Source of the DNA: Erythrobacteraceae bacterium Alg239-R51 | GTDB lineage: Bacteria > Pseudomonadota > Alphaproteobacteria > Sphingomonadales > Sphingomonadaceae | NCBI GenBank assembly: GCA_947331495.1 | Contig: CAMZOI010000001.1 | Span: 372,001-436,000, forward strand | DNA length: 64,000 nt | Direction: 5' to 3' | In this document: in pieces, positions 42,339 through 50,680 of the stretch | How the letters are laid out: each line of letters starts with the position of its first letter | How positions within the stretch are numbered: the first letter of the stretch is position 1 | Program-made: the position numbers and the translations under genes | The notes under the pieces: model-generated | The model's database searches: none | The model's input: the letters and a program-made list of their open reading frames with translations, nothing else | Told to the model about the DNA's origin: nothing

Positions 42339-42898
42339 TCGTTCCTCCTGTTGATGTCTTTCCTGCGCCACCAGCCTGACCGCTTCCAAGACCATAGGGT
42401 GGGCTTGCCGGAAAGGGTCGGATCATCGGCCGGCCTCGGCTCAACGCGGATCTCGACCCGCGTCGGCGCCGATCCTGGCGTGAAGGCCGTTGCGCCAAGT
42501 TCGATACGCTCGCCGCCGTCGAGGCGGATGATGAGCAGGACCGCGAACAACGGCGCGTCGGAGCCGTCTTCTACGATCAGCTGCATCTGCGCCAGATCGG
42601 TGGTGCTCGGAACCGGCAGGTATAGGGGATGGGAATGCCACTCGCCCAGATAGTTGAAGCGCGCATAGTCGGCGCCGGTTCGGCGGAAGAAGCTCCGCAT
42701 GAAGCGACGATGTTTCTTGGGATGGCGAACGAAGCAGCTCTCGGTTCCGCCCGAACGCTGAACCGACAGATCGACCACGCGGAATTCTTCGTCTGCGACG
42801 TGCTCGCCCACAAGCACACCGCCAATTTCACGGGTGCCGGCGCGCGACAGCGCTTTTTCGAACTTCGCGATGAGATCAGGCGGCAGCGTTACGATCAT
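42335..42898 (-). CDS. JAB/JAMM isopeptidase (Cap3-like)
   Basis: This 187-residue protein has a complete JAMM metalloprotease site: Glu24 (REIGGVLVG), His88 and His90 (EWHSHP), Ser98 and Asp101, spaced as HxH-x7-SxxD. Such enzymes remove ubiquitin-like conjugates; in type II CBASS the equivalent Cap3 reverses the modification made by Cap2. Its start lies 23 bases inside the end of the E2-E1 gene and its stop overlaps the effector start, so all are translationally coupled. AAGGA precedes the ATG. Confidence 0.93.
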   Translation of the reverse strand: MIVTLPPDLIAKFEKALSRAGTREIGGVLVGEHVADEEFRVVDLSVQRSGGTESCFVRHPKKHRRFMRSFFRRTGADYARFNYLGEWHSHPLYLPVPSTTDLAQMQLIVEDGSDAPLFAVLLIIRLDGGERIELGATAFTPGSAPTRVEIRVEPRPADDPTLSGKPTLWSWKRSGWWRRKDINRRND

Positions 42899-44579
42899 GA
42901 CGTTCCTTGATCAGGCGCTGCACGGTGGCCAAGCCGTTTGGATCCATTGCCGGCGTGACTTCCGGCTCCGGTTGGCCGAGGTCTACCGGAAAGGTGTGGA
43001 ACGGCTGTAAGAAGAGCCATTCCGCCTTCAGCCCGAGTAGATAGGCAGAGACGGGAAAAGCCGACTCGCCAGGCGACAGGAGTGTGTCGATAGCGAATCG
43101 CGTGGCGTGCGCTGCGATCACGGCAACGTCGGCATCATCGGCGATCATCGGGCCACTCAAAGCGTCGATCCCGTACCCCGCGGTTGCACGCGGCGCGACG
43201 ACGTTCTTCTCCAAGCACACCGCTTCGATCCGCGCTCGCGCGATCTGCGGCGCAGGATCGAGACCGGGCCGCGACCGGGCGATCATTCCGCCGAACCCGC
43301 CACCATAAATCTCCAGCCACAGGAGCGGCTTCCGGGCTGCGGCGACAACCGACCCGAGCAAGTTAAACACGCGCGCATTGGCGGTCGCGTCGATGATCAG
43401 GTCACAGGTCTGCAAAAGCGCCAGCACGCCGTCGATACTGCCGCTGCTCTCCTGTCCGGCGAGCTGCTGACGGCGCACGGTGCACTTGGCGGCCGGCACG
43501 ATCATCTCGATCCGGCGCTTCAGCCCCTCAGCCTTGTGATCGCCGACCGCGTCCCAGTCGAGATCGTGCCGAACAAGATTTTCGGGAAGCATCACATCGT
43601 CATCGACAAACAGGAAATTGCCGACGCCGCTGCGGGCCAGGCTGGTCGCGATCTTGCCGCCAGCCGAGCCGCACCCGACAAGACCCACGGTCATGGTCCC
43701 AAGGGCCGCGCGAGATGGCTCCATGCGAACGCCGCCGCCCTCGGGAAGGCATTTAAATTCTGTGACGGTGTCGGCCCCGTCCTTCACCCAGAACAGACGG
43801 GCGACGCCATCTGCGTGCACCAGGCACATATCCAGCACGTCGGAGACATAGCCCTCGGGATAGCTGCAGCCCGCTTCGGCAAGAGCCTTCTTTAACCCAC
43901 AAGCAGTTCCCAGCGCAGGAATCGGCATTCCGGCTGGTAGAATGGCGACATGCCCCTTCAGGGTCAGGCTAGATGCCTTCAGGGCTTCCGGGACCGTCGG
44001 GTCACGCCAAACAGGGTCCTCATCGCCGACTGTCAGCGGGATCACTACGTGCGTCGTCGAGCGCATGAAGAAGTCCATCGGCAGCAGTTGCGGGCCTGGC
44101 GTTGCATCGAGCTTGCTCGCAAGCGCCCGGGTCAGGACAAAGCCCACGGCCGAGGCGCGCAGTTGCTGACCCAGGCTTTCGACGTGGCGCGATGGCAGGA
44201 CCGGATGCGCTTCGACATCATTCGGCGTTTCACCGTGCAAAAGCCGGTAAGCGCTCTCGACCATCTGGGCACCCGTGATGTCGGGCGTCCAATTGTCCGG
44301 GCCCCATTCGAGACATAGTTCGCCGCGTCCCCATTGGTGCTCCGACCATCGTTCGGGAGATTGGGGAAGAACCGAGATCGGGGTGTAAGGAAATGTCTGC
44401 GGATATGTCAGCCGGATCGGATAGCGCTTCGGGCCGATCTCGATCTCGGCATCGAAGCAGAGCCGGACCTGATCGTCGAAATAGATGCTGGCGACGGTGA
44501 ACCAAGCCTCACGCCTCTCAAGGTCGGCAAGGGCTGCCTGTTCGGATGCCAGGCGGCCCAGATCACGCATATACCACAT
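42876..44579 (-). CDS. E2-E1 ubiquitin-like conjugating fusion (Cap2-like)
   Basis: This 567-residue protein joins an N-terminal E2-like domain, with a candidate catalytic Cys89 in GELCLEWGPDNW, through a linker to a C-terminal E1/ThiF adenylation domain (VGLVGCGSAGG at residues ~298-308, FVDDD at 324-328, candidate E1 cysteine Cys455). This is the layout of CBASS Cap2, which adenylates the C-terminus of the partner nucleotidyltransferase and conjugates it to a target, raising signalling. Here the upstream neighbour is a class III cyclase instead. Its ATG overlaps the cyclase stop (TGATG). Confidence 0.93.
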   Translation of the reverse strand: MWYMRDLGRLASEQAALADLERREAWFTVASIYFDDQVRLCFDAEIEIGPKRYPIRLTYPQTFPYTPISVLPQSPERWSEHQWGRGELCLEWGPDNWTPDITGAQMVESAYRLLHGETPNDVEAHPVLPSRHVESLGQQLRASAVGFVLTRALASKLDATPGPQLLPMDFFMRSTTHVVIPLTVGDEDPVWRDPTVPEALKASSLTLKGHVAILPAGMPIPALGTACGLKKALAEAGCSYPEGYVSDVLDMCLVHADGVARLFWVKDGADTVTEFKCLPEGGGVRMEPSRAALGTMTVGLVGCGSAGGKIATSLARSGVGNFLFVDDDVMLPENLVRHDLDWDAVGDHKAEGLKRRIEMIVPAAKCTVRRQQLAGQESSGSIDGVLALLQTCDLIIDATANARVFNLLGSVVAAARKPLLWLEIYGGGFGGMIARSRPGLDPAPQIARARIEAVCLEKNVVAPRATAGYGIDALSGPMIADDADVAVIAAHATRFAIDTLLSPGESAFPVSAYLLGLKAEWLFLQPFHTFPVDLGQPEPEVTPAMDPNGLATVQRLIKERHDRNAAA

Positions 44580-46159
44580 CAGGCGAAGCCTGCTGGCTTG
44601 GTCGGCGTGGCATCGCGATTCGGAAAGCGGAATGCGCTCGGCGCTGCAGCGGCCGGCGCGGCAATGATCGGCTCCAGAAGCGTCATCGCCATCGCGGCCT
44701 TCGCGACCTTGGCGGCCGCAGCCGTCGTATCCCCTTCGTCGGCGAGTTCCTCAAGCGCCACGTCATAGGTCAGGCCTGAGCGCTTCCGGCTGGATCCGAA
44801 AATCTTCTGTCCAGCGTTGGAACACCATCCATACGCGACCGCCCCGACCGCGGTCTCATCCCCGGCGCATCGACGCTGTTCGTGCTCCGAAGCCAGGATG
44901 GCTCGCCCCGTCGCGCAGCGGATCATCGACCCCTTCATGCCCAGGCGCGTCAGTGCGACGGGGCCGGCATCAAATCCGATTGCGATCCCGAGACCGGCAA
45001 CGTCGACGCCCTCGTCCTCAAGCAACTCCAAAGCGCGGACGAAGCCGCTGCGCAGTCCGCCCGCGCACAGGATTGCGGTGCTCGCGCTTGCTTCGGTGTC
45101 GGCAGTCTGCGCGGTGCCTTCACCGATGACGCCGTGGACACAGTCGCCGATAAACCGGATTTTCCGCCCGCCGAAATCTTCGGTGAGCACGGCGTCGAGT
45201 TCAGCGCGCAGCACATGCAGTGCTCGCACGACGTCCATTGCATCATCGTCGTCGTCGATATGGTTGGCAACATAAGCGGTGAAGCCGTCGATGTCCGCAT
45301 AAACCGAGATCGCGTCGTTGCGGCGCGAATTGCCAGGCGTCAGCACCTCCAGATCGAGATCGGCGAACGGCGGGGTATGCCCGCTAAACGAAAACTTGCC
45401 GATCGGATTGGCTTCGAGGTCCTTTTTCCAATCCCGGACGATACCATCCGCGGTCACGGCGAGCGCCGCTTCTTCCTGGCTATCGCCCACCTCGGCTGGG
45501 GTCAGCGCGCTGATATCTTCGTCATCCACCGCATCCAAGTCGATGGCGCCGCGCGCTTCGTTGGACAGATAGATGCCGGTGTTGGTTCCGCCCCCGGCGC
45601 GCTTGGCGGCATGGTTTGCCGGTACGCCCAGGAAGAGCGGCTCGGAACTGCCACGCCGGCCGTTCCGAACCGCCAGGGCCAGGCCTGTGTCAATGCCGAC
45701 CCTGACCTTTGCCGATGGAATTTTGTCGTCACCATCCTCGCCGGTCTTTGCCAGGACATCCATAATCAGCTGGCCGATCGCCACCGCCTTGTGCACGCGC
45801 GCGGCTTCGTCGCCATACGGCTTGGCGACCACCAGATGCAGCCGTTGATTGTGAAAATCGACCTGAATCGCATCCACCCCGGCGATGATCCGGTAGACGG
45901 CGCGATAATGAAGGTTGAGAAAGCGAAGGGTCCGCTTGTGGCACGTCTCGCCCTCGACCTCGGTCGACTGCAGCATCTCGCCCAAGTTGAGAATGTCCGC
46001 ATAAACATGGACGCCGTCGACGCGATACGCCTTGTTCCGCGCGAGCCCATGCAGGTCGGTATCGCGCACATAGTCCTTGATCTCGACCGTCTCGACCTCC
46101 TTCAAGCGGGTTGCCACCCGTTTGTCGGTTGTCTCGCTCTTCCACACCTTCTTTGCCAT
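44579..46159 (-). CDS. Tandem class III nucleotide cyclase (Pycsar-type)
   Basis: This ~526-residue soluble protein holds two cyclase-like domains. The second (about residues 282-426) keeps both metal-binding aspartates (Asp288 in YADIDGF, Asp339 in FIGDCVHG). The first (about 47-190) keeps the first (YADI, Asp55), but the second is not evident, suggesting a catalytic/regulatory pair in one chain. The last ~50 residues are an Ala/Pro-rich flexible tail ending in PAGFA. Operon context (E2-E1, JAB, CNB-TIR) implies it makes the second messenger that activates the TIR effector. Start uncertain: 46159 or 46180. Confidence 0.87.
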   Translation of the reverse strand: MAKKVWKSETTDKRVATRLKEVETVEIKDYVRDTDLHGLARNKAYRVDGVHVYADILNLGEMLQSTEVEGETCHKRTLRFLNLHYRAVYRIIAGVDAIQVDFHNQRLHLVVAKPYGDEAARVHKAVAIGQLIMDVLAKTGEDGDDKIPSAKVRVGIDTGLALAVRNGRRGSSEPLFLGVPANHAAKRAGGGTNTGIYLSNEARGAIDLDAVDDEDISALTPAEVGDSQEEAALAVTADGIVRDWKKDLEANPIGKFSFSGHTPPFADLDLEVLTPGNSRRNDAISVYADIDGFTAYVANHIDDDDDAMDVVRALHVLRAELDAVLTEDFGGRKIRFIGDCVHGVIGEGTAQTADTEASASTAILCAGGLRSGFVRALELLEDEGVDVAGLGIAIGFDAGPVALTRLGMKGSMIRCATGRAILASEHEQRRCAGDETAVGAVAYGWCSNAGQKIFGSSRKRSGLTYDVALEELADEGDTTAAAAKVAKAAMAMTLLEPIIAAPAAAAPSAFRFPNRDATPTKPAGFA

Positions 46160-46197
46160 GATATTGAAATCCCTGTTCATTTTCCGCTTAGGGCGAT

Positions 46198-46219
46198 TTG
46201 CCAGCAGATTTGTTGGCAA
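46198..46219. promoter_or_regulatory. Palindromic operator 1 in the divergent promoter
   Basis: TTGCCA-N10-TGGCAA, with inner CA/TG pairs also symmetric (TTGCCA-n-CA-n4-TG-n-TGGCAA). It lies between the cyclase operon and the AAA/TPR gene and shares 18 of 22 bases with a second copy 44 bases away. Confidence 0.75.
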
Positions 46220-46241
46220 GCCATAAACCATGTTTTTCCGT

Positions 46242-46263
46242 TTGCCAACAGAATTGATGGCAG
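46242..46263. promoter_or_regulatory. Palindromic operator 2 in the divergent promoter
   Basis: TTGCCA-N10-TGGCAG with the same inner CA/TG symmetry as operator 1. The 44-base centre-to-centre distance is about four helical turns, so two dimers could bind the same DNA face cooperatively. No promoter boxes were assigned with confidence here. Confidence 0.75.
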
Positions 46264-46305
46264 CTAGGGGTGCTCACTGGTGCAGGTCATGGAGCGACGC
46301 TGACG

Positions 46306-49300
46306 ATGGCGTATAAATTCAATCCGGCCTTTCAGTCCGATGATGAGGCCGTATCGAATTTCATCGTTCGACAACCCGAGCTTGCAGAGACGCTCACGAT
46401 CCTGCGCGGGGAGACGGCGGCGCCGCGGGTCATTCTGGTCGCACCGCGAGGTGCTGGGAAAACCACCTTGTGTCGGCGCGTGCTGGCTGAAATCAGGACC
46501 GATGAAACGCTGCACGCATTGTGGCAGCCGATTTTCCTTGGCGAAGAAAGCTATACGGTCACCACGCCAGGGGAATTTTTCCTCGAATGTCTGTTCTATC
46601 TCGCCGATGATGCCGGCGATGCGAACCTCAAGGCCCGGCACCGCGAAGCGGTGACGATCGCCGACGAAACAATCCTGCTGCAGCGCTGCCTGGAGATCTT
46701 GCGCGAAGTGGCGGCAGCCGCTGGCAAGCGGCTTCTTGTGGTCGTCGAGAACTTCCACATGCTGCTGAACGATCAGATCGGCAGCGACCGCTCAATCCTT
46801 CTGACCGCCTTGGCCGACGATTCGCTCTTCGGCGTACTCGCAACTTCCGTGGCGCAATCGACCGACGAGTGTTCGGGGCGCCCCCTCGACGGCTATCGCA
46901 TCCTGCCGCTCCGGCCACTGACGCTTGAGGAATGCCATGCGCTATGGGCCTCCCTCACCACGCACGACGTGCCGCGTGCCCGCATCCGACCGTTGCAGAT
47001 TCTGACCGGCGGCAGCCCGCGACTAATTCATATTCTTGCGGATTTTATGCGCATGCCTTCGCTTGGCGATCTCATGGAAAACCTTAACCAGCTGATCGAT
47101 CAGAACACCGAATATTTCAAAAGCCAGCTCGACATGCTTCCAGCAGTCGAGCGGAAGGTGTTCGCCGCGCTGCTCGACGCATGGGATCCGAGCACCGCAA
47201 AGCAGATCGCGGCGGCAGCGCGGGTCAATGTCAACACGGCCTCCGCTATGCTTGGCCGGTTGAGCGACCGCGGTTCGGTGATCAAGGAGCAAGGTCGCGG
47301 ACGATCGGCGCTATATTACGCCGCTGAGCGGCTGTTCAATATCTACTACCTGATGAGGCGACGCAGCCATCCTTCGAGCCGGGTCCGCGCACTTGTCGCT
47401 TTCATGACCGAATATTACGATCGTGACGAACTGGTCGCGACAACAGCCAAACTCGTCGATGAAGCCTGCCGATTTGAGCCCACCAAGCGTGCCGACTATC
47501 ATTGGGCCTTCGACGCCATTTTGATGGGGCAGCCCGAAACGGTCCGCGCACGTATCCTCGCGCAAACGCCCGCTGATTTCCTCCAGTCGCTGCGTCAGGA
47601 CGGTTTGCCGGCGGAAGTCGCGCCAAGCTTGATCGAAGCGGAATTCGACGAAAGCGACGGCGATGCCGCTGTCGACAGACTTCTTCGCGAGGCACACGAT
47701 GCGCTCGAGAGCGACGATACCGACCGGGCGAAGGCTTTGCTCGCTGATGCCGCCGCTATCTCCCCATCAAACCCGATGCCATTCATACAGTTGGCGTTCA
47801 CGCATCTTCAACTCCACGAACATGAGGAATCCGTTCTGGCGGCCGAGCGCGCCGTGGAGCAAGAACCGGACAATCCCGGCACACATTCGATGTACGGGCT
47901 GATGCTGTCGTTCGCCGACCAGACCGAGAAAGCCGAGGCGGCATTCAATCGCGCGTTGGAAATCGACCCCGGCTGCGCGCCGGCGATCCTTCATCTGGCG
48001 CGTTTGCGCGATCGGAATGATGATGAAGATGGTGCGCTCTATTTGTATCGCAGGGCGGCTGCGCTCGGCGAGTTGACAGATGACGCGACCGCGCACTTTG
48101 CCAGAATCCTGATGCGTCAGGACAAGGAGGATGAAGCCGAGGCAGCGCTTCGTCAGGCGCTCGAGGATCATTCTGATCGTTCCGAAGCCAGGCACCTCTT
48201 GGCCAGCTTGCTGAGCGGAACCGGTCGTGCGCCAGAGGCGATAATGCTGCTCCGGGATGTGGCCGAGCACGGCGACGATTGGATGGCCTGGGCCGATCTC
48301 GGCGCCTTTCTCTCAGCCGAGGGAGAATTTGCCGAGGCCCGCGCTGCACTAGATCGGAGCATTGCGACCGGCGCCGATAGCCCTGTGATCTACCGGATGC
48401 TGGCCACTGCCATGCGCAATTTGGGCGAACCTTTCGAAGCGATTGCCAAGTTAGTCGACGCCATGCTGGAAAAGCATGCCGACGATGCCTGGGCATGGAT
48501 TGCGGCCGGAGATATTTATAGCGCGAGCCGTCAGCGAGATCGCGCCGAGAAGGCCTATCGCCACGCCACGACACTCGAGGAGGGCGAGCCGGCCTGGGTC
48601 AGGCTGGCGCGCCTGCTGATGGAGAAATCCGCTTCGGATGCCGAGGCGGAGTCGGCACTGCGGAAGGCCGTCGAGGCAGTTCTTGAAAGCGGTGCATGCG
48701 GTCCGATGCGCGAAGTTGCCGAGCTACTCGTCCATCATGGCGACGATGACGACGCGCTCGAATTGCTGAACGAGGCACTTGCCGCAAATGAAGACTGCTA
48801 TTGCAGCCTTGTACTTCAGGGGGACATCGCGGCCCGTCGGCATAACGAGGATGGTGCGCGCGAACATTTCGAAGCCGCCCTAGCCCTGAATGACATTGGC
48901 GTATCGGCGCTGACGGGACTCGCTCGTATCTCTGCGCCTTCCGAAGCGCAGGCATTGATTGGCCGGGCGATGGAGGCTGACCCCGACAATCCCAAATGCC
49001 TTTTGGCGCGTGCACAGTTGACCGATCGCGAACTGCAGTTCCGGATCGAGGACGGCTCCGAAGCGCTCAAACGCGACCCGGATCTGACCGAGGCACGGCT
49101 ATTTCTCGCGCCGCTCGAAGCCAAGCGTGGCGATATCCAGGCGGCGATCGCCCATCTCGGTGCCGCACTGCCGGAATTGGAGACGCGCCGTGAGCTCATC
49201 CCGAGCTTTGTCGACACAAGCCTGGAGCTTGCCCGTGTTGGCCTTAGTAATGAGTTGAGCGCACTGCTCGACTCCGAAGAAGGCCGGACAGTGGAGCCGC

Positions 49301-49407
49301 TCTCGATAGCGTTGAAGCTGGACCGAGGAGAATCGCCAGCTGTTGCCAAGGAAATTCGGGAGGTTGCGCTTGATATTCTGGATCAGCTTCACGCCAACGA
49401 ACGATAG
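46306..49407 (+). CDS. AAA/STAND-like ATPase with winged helix and TPR array
   Basis: This ~1,033-residue protein has a P-loop (APRGAGKTT, lysine at about 52), a Walker-B-like strand that reads VVVENF rather than the usual DE/DD, an archaeal-ATPase-style segment (LTGGSPRLIHILADFM), a winged helix-turn-helix (about residues 295-350) and then a long tetratricopeptide array to the end. This is the order of STAND sensors/switches, in which the repeats sense a trigger. It is divergent from the cyclase operon. It could be a phage sensor, a regulator of the operon through its winged helix, or an independent defence gene. Confidence 0.82.
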   Translation: MAYKFNPAFQSDDEAVSNFIVRQPELAETLTILRGETAAPRVILVAPRGAGKTTLCRRVLAEIRTDETLHALWQPIFLGEESYTVTTPGEFFLECLFYLADDAGDANLKARHREAVTIADETILLQRCLEILREVAAAAGKRLLVVVENFHMLLNDQIGSDRSILLTALADDSLFGVLATSVAQSTDECSGRPLDGYRILPLRPLTLEECHALWASLTTHDVPRARIRPLQILTGGSPRLIHILADFMRMPSLGDLMENLNQLIDQNTEYFKSQLDMLPAVERKVFAALLDAWDPSTAKQIAAAARVNVNTASAMLGRLSDRGSVIKEQGRGRSALYYAAERLFNIYYLMRRRSHPSSRVRALVAFMTEYYDRDELVATTAKLVDEACRFEPTKRADYHWAFDAILMGQPETVRARILAQTPADFLQSLRQDGLPAEVAPSLIEAEFDESDGDAAVDRLLREAHDALESDDTDRAKALLADAAAISPSNPMPFIQLAFTHLQLHEHEESVLAAERAVEQEPDNPGTHSMYGLMLSFADQTEKAEAAFNRALEIDPGCAPAILHLARLRDRNDDEDGALYLYRRAAALGELTDDATAHFARILMRQDKEDEAEAALRQALEDHSDRSEARHLLASLLSGTGRAPEAIMLLRDVAEHGDDWMAWADLGAFLSAEGEFAEARAALDRSIATGADSPVIYRMLATAMRNLGEPFEAIAKLVDAMLEKHADDAWAWIAAGDIYSASRQRDRAEKAYRHATTLEEGEPAWVRLARLLMEKSASDAEAESALRKAVEAVLESGACGPMREVAELLVHHGDDDDALELLNEALAANEDCYCSLVLQGDIAARRHNEDGAREHFEAALALNDIGVSALTGLARISAPSEAQALIGRAMEADPDNPKCLLARAQLTDRELQFRIEDGSEALKRDPDLTEARLFLAPLEAKRGDIQAAIAHLGAALPELETRRELIPSFVDTSLELARVGLSNELSALLDSEEGRTVEPLSIALKLDRGESPAVAKEIREVALDILDQLHANER

Positions 49408-49464
49408 CCGGCACCTTCGCTGAGAGGGTAATCGTCTGGTCGAAATAGGGTGCGTTGAACGCGG

Positions 49465-50172
49465 TTACGGCGTCCACTCGTAATTTGAGCGGTAGACGTC
49501 TTCGTCAACGCCAGCGAACTTCATGCTTCGCTTTTCCCACATATTCACCCCTTTGCTCAGCTTCGCTTCGTCCAACATTGCGTCATACACCGCGGCCGAG
49601 ATGAAGGTGCAGTAGGGATATTCCCGATTATCGGAGAGCTTCGCCGCAAAGCTTGGCGGGCGGCCAATCCAAATGAGATCGTTGTTATTGCGGATGCCCG
49701 CGCGAACCGCTCTGGAGATTCCGACATCGATGCCGCACGCTTGCCGGATCTTCACGTCATTATTCTTTACCGAGTTGAACCGGGCTGTCGCCTTTTTCTG
49801 AATCAGATTTTCAGTAGCCCACTGAATTTTCAGGGCAGCCTTCACTGCGTCCGTTCGCTTCCTATCTCCGATAAACACACCCATCACGCGATCGCCATCG
49901 AAGCTTCGTATCTCACCTCCTTGCGCTCTGATGATGCGTACCGAGCAGTCCAGATAGGCGCGGATGATTTTCGCCGTTGTGTCCCATGGACAAACCTTTG
50001 CGATGACGCCCGATCCCGCGAGATCGGCATAGAGGAACGCGGCATCCAGCTTCACGGCTCCGTTCGACAGGGCGATGTCGTCCGATGTCGGTATTTTCTT
50101 GCCCTCGCGTTCCTCGAACGCCGTTCCAAGGATGCCGTCGGCAGCATCCGTGAGATCGTCTTTCAATGCCAT
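49465..50172 (-). CDS. pycC: Pyrimidine nucleotide cyclase of a second Pycsar system
   Basis: This 235-residue single-domain class III cyclase matches the uridylate/cytidylate cyclase pattern of Pycsar: YADLAGS with metal-binding Asp50, and IRSFDGDRVMGVF with Asp94. Pycsar PycC enzymes make cCMP or cUMP upon phage infection. It begins four bases after the stop of the membrane effector gene. Which cyclic pyrimidine it makes cannot be read from sequence by eye. Base composition is visibly lower in GC than the surrounding element. Confidence 0.9.
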   Translation of the reverse strand: MALKDDLTDAADGILGTAFEEREGKKIPTSDDIALSNGAVKLDAAFLYADLAGSGVIAKVCPWDTTAKIIRAYLDCSVRIIRAQGGEIRSFDGDRVMGVFIGDRKRTDAVKAALKIQWATENLIQKKATARFNSVKNNDVKIRQACGIDVGISRAVRAGIRNNNDLIWIGRPPSFAAKLSDNREYPYCTFISAAVYDAMLDEAKLSKGVNMWEKRSMKFAGVDEDVYRSNYEWTP

Positions 50173-50176
50173 GTGA

Positions 50177-50680
50177 TTACCCGCGAATCATGGGTATCCG
50201 GCTATGTTCGATTGCCGTCATCACCAGAAAGATCGCAAAAGGCAGGAAGGTCGCCAGCGTAATACGGATTGCGACAGCAATGGCCCGGTATTTCTCGCAC
50301 AGAATGTGGGAATTGCGCCAGACTTGGCCAAGCATGTCAGCGCGATAGTCCGCCTCGCTAACCGCTTCGAACTCGTCCTTGAATTTGGTTTCCGTGCGGT
50401 CTTGGATTGCGGCGAAATAGATCAGGCTGCCCTGACCGCCCTCAAGATCAGGAAAGTTGCACCGATAGAGAAATGTGTATGACCCAACTAAGCCAAGGAC
50501 CAGAAAAACAGCGGGAATGGCGATGTACCATTGTTTGAGATCGCCAGCTTGTACATTGAGCGCACTGACCGTCAGTACAGCAGAATTGACGGTGAAGAGC
50601 CCAGCGACCTTGGTGTCGACGCGGGGGAAAAAGTTCAAGACGCGCGTCAACTGTGCTTCAATGACGGTCAGATCTTTCAT
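50177..50680 (-). CDS. pycTM: Pycsar transmembrane effector
   Basis: This 167-residue protein is predicted to have three membrane spans (about residues 24-44, 51-73 and 133-157) around a soluble loop, and has the family opening VDTKVAGLFTVNSAVLTVSAL. It matches the Pycsar effector domain (DUF5706). Known PycTM proteins impair the inner membrane when the cyclic pyrimidine made by the partner cyclase binds. GGAGGGG lies five bases before the ATG at 50680. The cyclase gene follows at once, so the operon order is effector then cyclase. Confidence 0.9.
   Translation of the reverse strand: MKDLTVIEAQLTRVLNFFPRVDTKVAGLFTVNSAVLTVSALNVQAGDLKQWYIAIPAVFLVLGLVGSYTFLYRCNFPDLEGGQGSLIYFAAIQDRTETKFKDEFEAVSEADYRADMLGQVWRNSHILCEKYRAIAVAIRITLATFLPFAIFLVMTAIEHSRIPMIRG

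Noticed and set aside
41409..46159. Type II CBASS as the identity of the E2-E1/JAB operon
   Set aside because: The signalling enzyme has class III cyclase motifs (YADIDGF, IGD) and no polymerase-beta-type CD-NTase motif, and the effector has a cyclic-mononucleotide-binding (CNB) domain.
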